Below are positions 47,329 to 59,660 of a DNA stretch of 64,000 nucleotides, one piece after another (positions within the stretch are counted from its first letter, which is position 1; every line of letters starts with the position of its first letter). The stretch spans positions 170,916,726-170,980,725 of the forward strand of contig NC_088780.1 of assembly GCF_958450345.1 (NCBI RefSeq), read 5' to 3'. Under the pieces are notes generated by a model. The model saw nothing but the letters and a program-made list of their open reading frames with translations, did no database searches and had not been told where the DNA came from. Made by a program: the position numbers and the translations under genes. Source of the DNA: Calliphora vicina (lineage: Eukaryota > Arthropoda > Insecta > Diptera > Calliphoridae).

Positions 47329-47665
47329 CACGCAGAGAAAAAATATAGTTGTGCATGCTTACTGTCAACATTACTGTTACTATAATATCATATAAATGGT
47401 TGTCACAAACATATAATTTTGTTAATTTTGTATAGTTGTGCATGTTTACTGTAACAATTTCAACATTTTTTAACAATATTATAGTCACAGTAACTGTTTA
47501 CATGATTGTGGTAACCATAATATGGTTACTTTACGATCCACATGATTGTATCAACCATATATATGGTTACCACAATCATGTAAACAGTTACTGTGACTAT
47601 AATATTGTTAAAAAATGTTGAAATTGTTACAGTAAACATGCACAACTATATTTTTTCTCTGCGTG
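47329..47665 (+). mobile_element. Foldback element, copy 5, rearranged (337 bp)
   Basis: Complete ends CACGCAGAGAAAAAATATAG and TATATTTTTTCTCTGCGTG, with TA outside both. Inside, the start motif is present twice (TATAGTTGTGCATGCTTACT at 47345 and TATAGTTGTGCATGTTTACT at 47429), and the CTCTCGGCTTAAGG centre is lost. The right part, ATTATAGTCACAGTAACTG to its inverse, is a near-perfect hairpin. This copy looks like a derivative produced by recombination between arms. Confidence 0.8.
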
Positions 47666-49458
47666 TAGTTATAATTTTTATTACATATTATATTTTAAAT
47701 TAAAACATCTGTGGATAAACAAAATGATAACAAAATTAACTGAAAAACAACTGTTACTTAAAATTATGTAGACAATTTTTGTTTTTAACAGGTTCGCCCG
47801 GAACAGAATGAAACAACACAGAAAAACTAACTACCATAGAATAATATATCCATAGAAGAGGGAAAAAACCTAAGTCTGTTGTCAAAAACCTAAGTCGTGA
47901 GAATATATTAGTACAAAGTTTTGAGATTGTGTTGGTGCCTTTTTAATTTTTACCAGACACACTGAGTTGTATAAAAATGTTTAAATTTTAATTTATGTAA
48001 ATTTTCTTCTATTTTCAATACCAAAAATTGAAACTCAATAAATTAAATTCCACCACAAATAAAATTAAGTGTCAAAAATTAATAAAAAATATTTTTTTTC
48101 GTTTGAGCAAAATTAACGTGTTTCGGAAATAAAATGAGCTGTAAATTGTTAAAAAAAATCATAAAATAGTGTATATAAGTGTAATAAAGTGGTTCGGTCT
48201 GTATTTAGTCGGAAAATCTAAGGTAAAATTTCAAGTATTTTGATGTGTTAAATTGTGATATTCACATATCACAAGTACGTGTAAAGAGAGTAATTATTTT
48301 ACTCTCAGCTTACTCTCAGTTGCGCCTCTAGTAACTAGGGGCTATGCTAACTACTTATACATGTACAAAAGACAAACAGCTGATTTGGAATGTAACAGAA
48401 TGTAAAGACTAATTCTGCCTTTAATTGAATTTGTAAGAAAATATTGCTCAAAACTCGAAATTTCAAATATAATGTGCAGCCTCTAAAATTTACAGGTTAC
48501 ATTTAGAGTCTAAATGTAATACGATGTTGATCAAATTTTCAGCTTTGGACATTTAGGTCACCCTAATGTAGACTCAATCTTCTATCACACACACACACGT
48601 GGATGAGGATATAACAAGGATGAATGAAGAAAATGAATATGAACCAAACAAACCAACAAAAATAATGTTTTTTATTGTTATAAAATTATATACATACAGA
48701 CAGGCATAAAGGCATACATACATACATACATTCATAGATATGTATATGTACATAAATATGTAGTGTATAAATATATTTTTCTCTTCGAATACTACATTTG
48801 GGGTGAAGTAAAAACTTCGTTGTCACGGTTGAGTGACTATTTGGCATCACTTGTAGTTGGCCAATATAATTTGGCGTAAATTCAATTGCTGACAAATTTC
48901 TATGAATTGTTGTTAAAATGAACGTGAGGCGTTTTTATTTCTCTTTTTTTTTCAATATAATTTCTTTTTTTTTTGCTCTGTTTGCTTCCGCTCCGGAACA
49001 AATAAAAATACGCACAGAAATCATATTGTATGTACGGTTCAACACCGTTTTGTTATTGTATTTAAAAAAAAAATAACAAAAATATTTAATTCATATCCTG
49101 AAATAAACTGTTGATACTTTTATCATTTTTTTATTACAATAAAAATTTTCGCGTACAGTTTTTAAAACTTCAAAACCATCAAGTTGTGGCGGCATAAACT
49201 CATACATTATTAAATTTTTAAATTCACTTATACCACACACATACTATGAATGTGTTTGAAAAAATGTACTCTGGGTACACACAACTACACTCTCGTATGT
49301 ATGCAAATAAATGAATTTGGCAAACTGCAACACGCAAACACAAAATGAACTGAGAAAAAACGTTAATTCGATGTCAAATATACATGCAATATATATATAT
49401 AGGTATACATACATACATGTGTATTTAACTTGAAGTGGTATTAACTTGGACGAACATA
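47666..49458. other. Non-coding stretch
   Basis: No firm gene. At 47836-47895 ATAGAATAATATATCCATAG and AAACCTAAGTCTGTTGTCAA resemble 1928-1990, next to the tandem array. TTTGGACATTTAGGTCACCC at 48543 looks like one end of a Tc1-type MITE, but the partner was not found. CACACACACACGTGG lies near 48587 and ACATACATACATACATTC near 48714. The minus frame 48686-48895 starts MSAIEFTPNYIGQLQVMPNS and is coding-like for about 38 codons before running into a microsatellite; not strong enough to call. Confidence 0.4.
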
Positions 49459-50845
49459 CAGTATCAGTCAAAACATACATATTTGAAACATGTCAAAACA
49501 TTTTTTCCCAATTCCAAAGAAAGTAAAGATTTAAACCAAAATATCACTCTAAAATCAGAATATCATATGCGGAATGAAATTGCAACAAAACAGAAAACGC
49601 TATGTTTGTTTCCAACGTTAAAACAAATAATTTATAAAATAGACTATTGTGTTAATTTAATGTAAGCAAAAAATTTATCATATTCATGTACTTTTGTGGC
49701 AGTTATGAAGAAATTTATATTTATATTATGAGTTTCATGGTCTTATTTTTATCGATTTTTTTCTTGTCTTCTATTTAAAAAGGTCCGAAAACTTTCAAAT
49801 TATGTTTAATTTAAAAAAATATGGACATTTTTTAACTTTAGAAAGTCTGGAATTTCAAGGATGTTGGAAACACCATAATCATCTGGATCATTTAACAGTT
49901 AAGAAGAACGTAATTCAAAATAAGTCCTAAAACACTAAGAGCTCATATACTTTTTCTTTTGGCCAGTGTCAAATTGTTGTTGCAATTTCATTCAGAATAC
50001 GTTACACCTTCTTTTCATTATGATGAATTGCACAACCCATACTAATATTTAGTTGCTGTACATATTTTAGGCATATAACAAATAAAACTCTATATTGTTG
50101 TTATTGGAATATATCACCATGCCTAATTTGTAGTTTACAATTTGCTTGGATCTCGACGTAACAATTCCCTATTAAGCTTAATATTTACTATTTCCCCATA
50201 AGGGTTAACCGACTGTGCAGACTATTGCATGATATTAACGCATTCTCGCAACCCCTTTACCATTTTGGATGAGGCATTTTTCAGTATTCATTGGGCAGGA
50301 TCTTATTTTGCAATACATTTTACATATGTACACTTGATTGTCATCCATGTCTAACTGTTCAAATACATACATTATTTACGATTGAGCCTGTTATTGACAA
50401 ATCGTCGTCAAACTCTCCATATTTGATCAGAATCCACAAAATTAAGACGAGCTTCACGGTTTTTCAGCGATATAAATGGTTTCTTCGCATCTCTAAAGTT
50501 TTTGAGCCCAGCTGAAATTGTTCTTATTTGCTGACATGTACGGATATTTATGTTGAACTCTCTAACAATAATTTCATCTTTCTTAGCTGTTGTGCATTTT
50601 GGTTGAACGCGGCCATTCACAAATGCATCAATCTTGAAATTATCTAATAACGGATGGTTTTCGTCTAGATATGTCACAAAGCTTCATCAAATGTTCGATT
50701 TCCGTCGCAAAGCGTCTCATTGGGTTTCTGCGCTCAACTACACAATTCCATTCGGTATATTTTTCATATTATGTATTTGGTGTTTAAAAAAATAGAAATA
50801 TCTAGTATAGAAACAATTTTTGTACAATTTGTTTGACCGACACTG
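49459..50845 (-). mobile_element. Tc1-like transposon fossil, ~1.39 kb
   Basis: The left end CAGTATCAGTCAAAACATAC and the inverse of the right end, CAGTGTCGGTCAAACAAATT, are imperfect terminal repeats, each next to TA (49457-49458, 50846-50847). The length is typical of Tc1-like elements. On the minus strand 50408-50677 encodes a transposase piece ending FRDAKKPFISLKNREARLNF, which matches the linker between the helix-turn-helix and catalytic parts (KKP.LS.KNR.ARL.F). RNPMRRFATEIEH lies just upstream in another frame. The catalytic part is too decayed to follow, so the element is dead. Confidence 0.7.
50408..50677 (-). pseudogene. Tc1-like transposase fragment
   Basis: An 89-codon minus-strand frame reads MTYLDENHPLLDNFKIDAFV, then TCQQIRTISAGLKNFRDAKK and PFISLKNREARLNFVDSDQI. 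The last half corresponds to the second helix-turn-helix and the following basic linker of Tc1-family transposases. The first ~25 residues appear out of register with the family, suggesting a frameshift near 50600. No catalytic triad is contained. Confidence 0.6.
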
Positions 50846-53800
50846 TAAGTATGTACACTTCATGTAATGTAGATAAGGCAACACAATTTTAGAAAATAAA
50901 TTGATTTTAAAATTGCCTTTGTAACACTTTCTATTTCGTTCAATTATAATTGAATTTAAAAAAAGTTATTTTGTCATGAATTATTATTGTAGCAATATAT
51001 TTTTCCCACCAGTGTTGTGATATTTTTGTTATTTATAGAACTTTTTTTTCCATCTTTTGCTTATTTGTTTAATTGACTCAGTTTTCATTTCATTGTCTCT
51101 CTATAATTTATCGCCAAGTTTTGTTGCCATTTTCCTTGCTGTATTTGAGAAAAAAAAAGTTATAGATAGAAGTGAATCCGAAAGCATACCAGAAAAAATG
51201 AACATGTTGTGGAAAAAACATGTTCTAGTGTTTAACTTTTTCTCGTGTCCGTTGCACTCACATACAAACCTAATTCAATTAAAAAGTTTAAACATACACC
51301 ACTTAATGAGCTATTGTCATTAAAGTTTCTCTGCGCAAAAAAAAAGCTTGAATGAAAACAAAAAATAAAACTAAAAATAAAAAGCAACAACAAACTTTTT
51401 CACTTGAAATGCGCTAAAGAACTGTTAATGAAAGGTAGCGAGTAACTTGCAGCAAAAGGTGAGGATACAACAAAGAGACTATTTGTCAGTGGTAGATACC
51501 ATAAGTAGTCGTACGTATGTATGTACGCACATAATGTATGTACTTGAAGATGTGAAGTACAGAGTTTATAATCTTTTAAATTTTCTAGAAGAAATGATTT
51601 CAAAAAAATGTGGGTTTTGTTACTTTTCACATAAATGCCGTTGCATTTATTTTATGTCATAAAATCAAAATACAGCATTTTGAAAATTATTGATTTTATA
51701 TACATAAATGTATTAAGTGACATTCTATACTACTCAGAAACAAATATTATTAGTTATGAATAAGCATGAATGAACAAATATGAAGAGCAAATGTTTTTTA
51801 AATTTTTTTCATAATTTATGTATTTTACATATAAAGGTCAGTCTGCATTTCATGCATCTTCCTCCAAACGGACAATTTTTAATATAACAATAAAAAAAAG
51901 AAATGAAAGCAAAATTCTTTTAATTTTGATAAAAATTTTAATTTCAATGTTAACAAAACTGCAGCATTAATTGGATTTATGTAAATTAGACAATTGGCAG
52001 ACTGGATTGAAAAATAATTTTTAAATTAACGTTATCTCAATAAATATATCTTGGAATATAAATAATAATTTTTGTTGAAGTCTGATTTTCTTCCATACAC
52101 GGTGCAACGGACATCTGACCCAATGAAGAAACACTGCGTACGCAGTGTTACTATCAATGATTTCTACTTTCACGTATATACAGAGACAGAAAGAAATTTA
52201 AAAGCTTATAGGGTAAAGTATTTTTGAGATTTTTTTCAGATTTTTCGGCAGAGGTTTCGAGTCAAGTCGAGTTTTTGCCAAAAATCAGGTTTGTCGGCCT
52301 TTTTTTGAGTTTTCTTCATAACTTTGTCAAAACCCAAGATTTTCTTTACTTTTGAGGAAACATTTTAAAAGAAGAATGTCCAAGCTTTATTTTTTGTGTG
52401 CAAAGTCTATTAGTTTTTGCAATGAATTGGCTCATTAAGGGGCCCCCCTACATTACAATTTTTCGTAGTTTTTCAGTAAATTTTGTAAGTTACGCTTTAT
52501 AACTTTTATAATTTTTATAAAGAAAAGTATTTACGATTCTTGACATTTAATTTAGAACTTACTGACAAGTGGAAGTATATTGCAACACATAGAACACAAA
52601 ATTTTAAATTGCATATGATTAAATAACTAGAGGGTTTATGTCGATAATAATACTCTATTGCTCACAAACAAACTAATATATAAAGTTAAAAATTTCTTGT
52701 AGAAAAATCATAAAAAAATTCAATTTCTTCATATAGTAAATATCCAAATAAGTTTAGTTATAATTAGTAAACTTACTTATGTAATAGTGCTAAATGAACA
52801 TAAAATATTCATACATACATCTGTATATATGTACGTATAAATAAATATTTAGCATGAGCAACTTTTTTCAAACATAAATGTTGTTAAAAAGTTGTTAAAA
52901 AGTTTTCAGTAAAAGTACTAATTTACATACTTATGCGATTATACGTATTAGAATTATAATTTAAATAATTAGATTTGAAAAAAAAGAAATTAAATTTTCT
53001 TATTTTGAAGGAATTATGATTTGAGAGTATTGCACAATTCTATTATAAATTCAACTTTAATCATAAAAACGAAACTTTTATTTAAAAAATGATTACCCAA
53101 ACTACACACTAGCATTTCTAACTAAACCTATGGGCACTTTATATACATTTATACTGTGAATGTACGTAGAATTTGTCGTTTTGGTAAAATACTCTTTCGA
53201 TTGGTTCGCATCAATTCTTGTGTTTGGGGTACAAACAATTGAAAATTATTGTATTTTCCACTGCATTGTCACAAATTGGATTTTTCATATTTGCTAAGAA
53301 AGTTTAATCATTGAAAATTCCATTTGCTATTGGACAAATGAATTATTGATACAAAATAGAATTTCAATACACAAAGAGGCCAACAATATATTGATACGTA
53401 TTTAGCAGCAACACATAGACACAAAATGTAGTTTAGTTTGATTTATTAATAACAAATACATAGATACATAGTTAGTTATTAATACTCCAATATACATACA
53501 TACATCCATATAAATTTTCATTGGAATGTGTGCAAAGGTATTTTATTAAGTCATTGCCATTATTTTATCTTATTAGTTATTAATATTCTATTAGACGCTC
53601 ATTTATTTAGTTTCTTTGATGCCATACAATGCGAAACATATTTGATTAATTTTGGGAAATAATTTAGTGTCTAACGTGCTGTTTTAGGAGATAACAACAC
53701 TTAAATTTCAAGGCATTATAAGAGAGTGTATCCTCAGTAGTACTTACATAAATACTCATACTCAAATAAAAAAATAAGCATTATCTGGACTATATTTAGT

Positions 53801-54405
53801 AGTAAAAAAGGATATATTTTTTAAAGAGACTAAATCTATTTCCTTTTGACTTAGTTAAATATAATTTCAATGGAATTTGGCTCCCTGCTTTATTATTTTG
53901 TTAACTTTTCTTTTATTAGTTGGGATTGTCTGTTTTCGTTTTTTCCTCCTTCGCTGTCATTTGAAAAAGAAACAACATAAAATATGCATTTTGAAATTAA
54001 GAAATAAACTTTTTAGCTCTTAAAACCTTTTCAGCAACTTTTAGTTGTTTGTGTATTGAGTTCAGAAGTTTTTTTTTTATATTTTTATATTTTAACATAA
54101 TTTACATAAATCTAACAGACGCATACTTGAATACTTATAAAAATATTATAAATTTTTTCAGCAAAGTGGCTTTTGATTAGCTTTATTTGAAGCAAAAGCC
54201 AACACAACATTAAATAATAATTATAATAAAGAAAAAAATCCACGCGACACTCAGACATTTTACACACAAACATACACACACACATGTATACATATGTATC
54301 TATGTGTGTGTATAATATGAAAGTTGTCTACAACTCATACTATTAAAAAGTTTTTATGCAAAAACAACACATGTACAAAAAAATAAAAAAAATTAAATTA
54401 CTTAC
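50846..54405. other. AT-rich non-coding stretch
   Basis: No gene is recognised. A perfect 18-bp palindrome ACACTGCGTACGCAGTGT lies at 52131-52148. GGGGCCCCCC at 52440-52449 is a rare GC patch. ACATACATACATCCATA near 53493 and CACACACACATGTATACATA near 54275 are microsatellites. Frames at 51057-51323, 51400-51630 and 51447-51662 overlap on both strands without recognisable motifs. Confidence 0.45.
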
Positions 54406-54448
54406 AGGCTTGGTGGCATATGACGGTGTCAGCAGTCATCTGGCTAGG
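54406..54448 (-). CDS. Candidate 43-nt micro-exon with strong splice sites
   Basis: On the minus strand the acceptor CTCATTGCCTCTTTCTCTTTCAG ends at 54449 (tract of pyrimidines, then CAG). The exon follows, then the donor GTAAGTAATT (54405 downward). Only one frame is open: PSQMTADTVICHQA, leaving one base (T) for the next codon. It includes an ATG preceded by CAG, so it could hold the start codon or be internal. GC of the 43 nt is about 58 percent in a neighbourhood below 30 percent. Sharp edges coinciding with near-consensus splice signals make this the best exon candidate in the window. The gene is not recognised. Confidence 0.6.
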
Positions 54449-56774
54449 CTGAAAGAGAAAGAGGCAATGAGAGCGAAACATTTACAGTAAATATCAAAAC
54501 TATGAATGGAATTTACTAATAGATTTAAACAAAACTTTGTATTTGAAAGGAAATTAATTTTTTCTTCTTTTATATAGATTAATACATATAGATCGGAAAC
54601 TCTTCTGTCAAAGCACCTAACTCATTTGTCAGAATCATATGTCGTGAGAATGTATTTGTAAAAAAAAATATGTGAAAACAAAAACAATACTTGTATACAA
54701 GAGCGAAGCCTATTGAAACTGGCTGAAATCGGTCCATTATTTTACTTAACCAGCATATAAATGTCCTCCCGAAATTGGACTTTAGCGGTCATAACTGTTT
54801 AATTTATAGCTACGTAGACAAATTTCACTCCAAATAAGTCATGTCACGTAATTTTATGACAATCGGTACATAACACTCTGCTACAAAATGACACTTTTTG
54901 TCAGAACATGAAAAGCGACCTAGCGACCTGGGCGTTATAGGCCTAGGTGAGGACATACTAAAACCGATTTCAAATATTCCGAAACACCCTCAAAATTTTT
55001 AGTTATTTTGAAAAAAACTGTTTTAGGGTAGGTCGTAGTACTTTAGTACCTCTAAGTCACACATTTTTAGACAGATTAAAAATTTTAAACAATTATGAAT
55101 AGACAAAGAATTAAGCTTTCCTTTTCTGTAGGCATAAATTGTATAGTCCAAGAAATTGTTTAAGTTTTTTATATTGTTTTATATAAAGTTTAAATTTTTT
55201 TTTATATTCTTCGTAATTTTTCAAATTCAACAATAGTTATTTTAAATTTTTTCTATGAAAACCAATTTTTTTTGCACATTGTTTTAATGTAGACAAAAAC
55301 TTCACATTTCTTATTAGAATCGGATTATATTTCCAAAAGTTAATAAACTTCTTCAAATAAAGTTCAAAACAATCTACCTTGTAAATTAAAAATTTTACAA
55401 AAATTCTTCTTTTTTCATTAATTCATATGCCCTGGGGGAGAAAATACAAAAAAAAGTTATTTATGAAAAGTTGAATAACTTTTACAGTTTACATCCGATT
55501 TGAACAATTAAACAATGTCTTGTTAAGAACTAAATTTTCTTTATACATTGACATACATTTTTATAAGCTTTCATATCAAAATAATCAATTAAAAGCGACT
55601 AAAATCCAAAAACTTAATAAATTTTGTTTTGTTTTTAGATATTTTTAACAAAAACAATACTTATAACTTTCAAATATATCAGTAAATGCATGTCTTTTTC
55701 CAAATACGTTAAAAAATTTAAAATCGGACAAAAATTGACTGAGTTACAGGTCAATAAATTGACGAACATCACTGAAAACGGGTTTTTTAGAATACACAAT
55801 TTGTAATGCAGTCAGCAAGACCTATAACGCACGATAGGGCGTTTTCCAAGTATTTTTTTCATATAAGTTCCGCTTCCGAAAATCATTTTAACGAGCATAA
55901 ATCTCTTAAAATTGTTAGTATCCACATAAAATTCAACAGAAATAATATTCATATAATAATATTCTATATATAGACATAAATCACACGACCTAATCTTATG
56001 GCAATCCGTCCATAATTAGTCATAGCTAATATATAAGGCCAACATCCAAAAACATACACGAATATAAGCTATTGAAATTAAAAACAAAACAAAAAATTAT
56101 ATGGGCTTGACCGACCATTCCTCAATCAATAACTGTTAAAGAAAATAATAAATTGGTTTTCATTAAGATTTTAAGATTTTTTTACGATATTTCGGAATTT
56201 TACTCTATAAAATTATATATTTCCCGTGGGTTTTTGTCGTATGTTCAAAGAAAATAAGTTGTTGTGAAAAAATGTAACATAAGCCAAATGTATTCTGAAG
56301 CAAAACGACTAATAACTCCTTTTTTAATTATAATATAACTTAACAATAAATTGAACTTAGGCTTATGAAAATAAAACATTCAAATTATATTCAATCCAAA
56401 ACTAGAGAGAATACATAGGGCAATTTTAAAGAAATTTAATGTTAAACATTCAAAACCGTCTGTTGAAAAGTCAACTTTTGTTACATACGACATCCATATT
56501 TTAAGGTAACGAAATGTTATAAGTATGATGAAAGATAATAATAATAATATGTTATTGAACATTTTTCAAATGTTTAATACTTTTTATAAAATTTTGTGAA
56601 ATTTTAATTATTGTTATTAATAAAAAGTACAAAGTAAAAAGTTCTACACTATATAGAACGCCTTTAAATAATAATAATAAATTATTATTATTATTGTATA
56701 AAAATATTCATCTGTCAAGCCAGATTATTCTCTTAAGACCTGAACATGAACTGATGGAGATAGTAGACTTTTCA
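54449..56774. other. Non-coding stretch with dispersed repeat fragments
   Basis: At 54690-54960 GAAGCCTATTGAAACTGGCT, AAATGTCCTCCCGAAATTGG and AAGTCATGTCACGTAATTTT are dispersed-family pieces in direct orientation. At 55870-56060 the inverse orientation occurs (CGAAAATCATTTTAACGAGC, CCATAATTAGTCATAGC). The rest is AT-rich, including ATAATAATAATAAATTATTA near 56670. No gene is recognised. Confidence 0.45.
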
Positions 56775-57032
56775 CAAGTTCATATTGTCATAATGTCCTA
56801 ATATTTCGCTATGTTTTAAAAATGGTGTTATTGCCTTTCAAGCAAAAAAATGTACTAAAATAACACAACTCTGTATGCTATGTTTATTGTGTTATCGTAA
56901 CCAATCCGTAGAGACCTGCGCCGAACGCTTAAGAGTCGGCTAAGCCGAGCTGTCGAGTCGTGAAATATTAGGGCATTATGACAGTATGATATTATAGGAG
57001 ACCCTTTGAATTGACCAATTAAGTCTACCTTC
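56775..57032 (+). mobile_element. MITE with TTGGTCAATTCA ends, copy 2
   Basis: It shares with copy 1 (20563-20795) CTCTGTATGCTATGTTTATT, GTGTTATCGTAACCAA, GACCTGCGCCGAACGCTTAA, GAGTCGGCTAAGCCGAGC and the right end GACCCTTTGAATTGACCAA. The left end is degraded, but CATAATGTCCTAATATTTCG there is the inverse of CGTGAAATATTAGGGCATTATG on the right. Same orientation as copy 1. Confidence 0.65.
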
Positions 57033-58151
57033 TATAATTTTTGTTTATAAATTGTCATATTAATTACCTCATTCGTCAATACAATTAACATTTTTCTACG
57101 TTTTTATGTTAGAGCTGAAAATAGCAATTCAATAAATTCGGAGAAACACTTGTTGTGAAATAGTTCTTTTGTATGATTTTGGATTTTTTATTTGATCATC
57201 AGTGTAATTACATACATATATGCATGAGAAATGTGTAGAAAAGTTAGTGCTTTAACAACTTTTGAATTCTATTTCTCCCGCATGTACTCATCCTTTCGCT
57301 CGTTCGCTTATTTGCTCCCTCAACACGACTCAGTGATTTTAGATTTTAATATTTTTAATGTTGCGTTGCGGAAATAAAGGAAAAAAAGGCTTAACACTTT
57401 AGCCAACGCATGTTGTTAGGATGACGGTTACTAGTGAGTATGTATATATGTGTGTACGTGTATGTGTGTGTGTATGAGTATGAGTGTGTTTGTATTTGTG
57501 TATTTGTAAATGTTTTCAGTTGGTTTATTTGTCGGAATCTTATATAAGATTAAATTTAAAGGCACACACATGCCTAAACTATATGTACAGTTAATCTTAT
57601 ATGTTCAAATAACTGTATTTGTGTGTAAATACGCAGTTACTAACGAAATGAATGGACCACATAGTTATGGTTTCTTCAACCAACAACACTCACTTTATTA
57701 TTTATACGAATAAAGCTAGAGATTTAATAAATACAAATACAATATGTATATGTGTATATAAGTATGTATTTATATATGTACATATGTATATACAAATGTA
57801 TATTTATTTGAGTAGTTACAAATATGTTTAGCATCAAATAGGCATGTGGCTATCTTAGTCTTCAATTACGAGCACATTTATAAGCATTTCCAATCAGGAT
57901 TGTGTCCGTCTCTGATTAAGATATCTAAACCCTTAATTAATAAAATTGTTAGTTGGCATTTGCATTTTCTTCATGTTTTCACACAATTTTAATTTTAAAT
58001 TATTCATTTGACATCATAATGTCAACTGTGAATATATTCTGATTAAATACAAATTAGTCTTATAAGGTTACAAATTGAAAGTCGATTCATTGTGATGTTA
58101 TATAGGAATTAGTGAGAATTGTAGGGTTTCAGTTACATCGACTGAGTTTAC
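57033..58151. other. Microsatellite-rich non-coding stretch
   Basis: GTGTACGTGTATGTGTGTGT near 57450 and ATGTATATGTGTATATAAGT near 57743. No gene is recognised; the 67-codon frame at 57510-57713 starts in the microsatellite and shows no motif. Confidence 0.45.
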
Positions 58152-59006
58152 AAAAATCGATTTTTTATATAAAAACTCAAAATATCTAATTTCGCTAATA
58201 ACTTGGCCAATAAGCGTTTAATCAAGAAAAGGAGCTCGATCTGTGATCACTCATATTTATGACCAAAAATCAACTTTTTGTATATAAAAACTCAAAATAT
58301 CTAAATTCGCTAATAACTTGGCCATTAAGCGTTTAATCAAGAAAAGGAGCTCGATCTGTGATCACTCATATTTCTTAACAAAAATCGATTTTTTATATAA
58401 AAACTCAAAATATCTAATTTCGCTAATAACTTGGTCATTAAGCGTTTAATCAAGAAAATGACCTCGATCTGTGATCACTCATATTTCTGAGCAAAAATCT
58501 ATTTTTTTATATAAAAACTCAAAATATCTAAATTCGCTAATAACTTGGCCATTAAGCGTTTAATCAAGAAAAGGAGCTCGATCTGTGATCACTCATATTT
58601 CTTAACAAAAATCGATTTTTTATATAAAAACTCAAAATATCTAATTTCGCTAATAACTTGGCCAATAAGCGTTTAACCAAGAAAAGGAGCTCGATATGTG
58701 ATCACTCATATTTATTACCAAAAATCTATTTTTTTATATAAAAACTCAAAATATCTAAATTCGCTAATAACTTGGCCATTAAGCGTTTAATCAAGAAAAG
58801 GAGCTCGATCTCTGATCACTCATATTTCTTAACAAAAATCGATTTTTTATATAAAAACTCAAAATATCTAATTTCGCTAATAACTTGGCCATTAAGCGAT
58901 TAATCAGGAAAAGGAGCTAGATCTGTGATCACTCATATTTCTGAACAAAAATCGATTTTTTATATAAAAATTCAAAATATCTAAATTCGCTAATAACTTG
59001 GACATC
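58152..59006 (-). repeat. Second ~113-bp tandem array, reverse orientation
   Basis: About 7.5 units with GATCACTCATATTT spaced 112-115 bp apart (58245, 58360, 58473, 58588, 58700, 58814, 58927). The unit is the inverse of that at 1995-8165: ACTCAAAATATCTAA, TTCGCTAATAACTTGGCC, AAGCGTTTAATCAAGAAAA, GGAGCTCGATCTGTGATCAC. The units are more uniform than in the large array, and nearly all carry GGAGCTCG. The array breaks off at TTGGACATCAATATT. Confidence 0.95.
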
Positions 59007-59227
59007 AATATTTTGTTAAAAGTTAACTACGTACAACAAAGTTGTGTAATATAATAATCTCATTGTTGAAATATAACAGAAGATTGTTAACATATTTGCT
59101 GTACAATAAGACGAACTCATAGCTAAAACTGTTTTTTATCTATTATCTATTTCCTTCTCGAAATAAATGTAATAGAGCAATTTAAGCATAATTTTTGGAT
59201 TCATATCAAGATCAAATCCATATGAAA

Positions 59228-59660
59228 CAAGTAAGAAAGTATACCCTATACTGAATCAATGAAAACAAAACTTTTTCTTTTAAAATTTTAATAATTTATT
59301 TTCGTTAATGATTTTCTGATTACGGACCGATCGTCATGAAATTAGATGACATGACTACCGTTTACATAGAACTTATTTGGAGCGAAATTTGTGTAGATAC
59401 TTATGTAAATTTATGAGATTTATGATCGATAAAGTCCAATATCTTGGTGAGGTGGCCCATTATTCACCTGATTTGGTGAAATAATGGACCGGTGACATAA
59501 TGGACCAGTTTTAATAGGCCTTGGGCCGAAAATGTAGTTTTAGATGACATCGTTTAATCAACTCAGTGATTCTGAGTCGAACGGTATAATTTATAATGGG
59601 TGTTAGACTAATACTTTTGGACGCTACAAACATCAGCACAAACGCATAATACCCACCTTA
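59228..59660 (+). repeat. Dispersed fly repeat, near full length
   Basis: It starts ACAAGTAAGAAAGTATACCC, contains GATTACGGACCGATCGTCAT and AAATTAGATGACATGAC, and ends ATGGGTGTTAGACTAATACT, CTACAAACATCAGCACAAAC and GCATAATACCCACC. The ordering is that of the family at 15810-17165. It lies between the second tandem array and the Helitron-like terminus, which lengthens that interval. Confidence 0.55.

Noticed and set aside
48686..48895. Minus-strand frame MSAIEFTPNYIGQLQVMPNS... as a gene
   Set aside because: About 38 codons look protein-like, but the rest is a microsatellite and no splice donor or homologue was recognised. Kept as a remark only.
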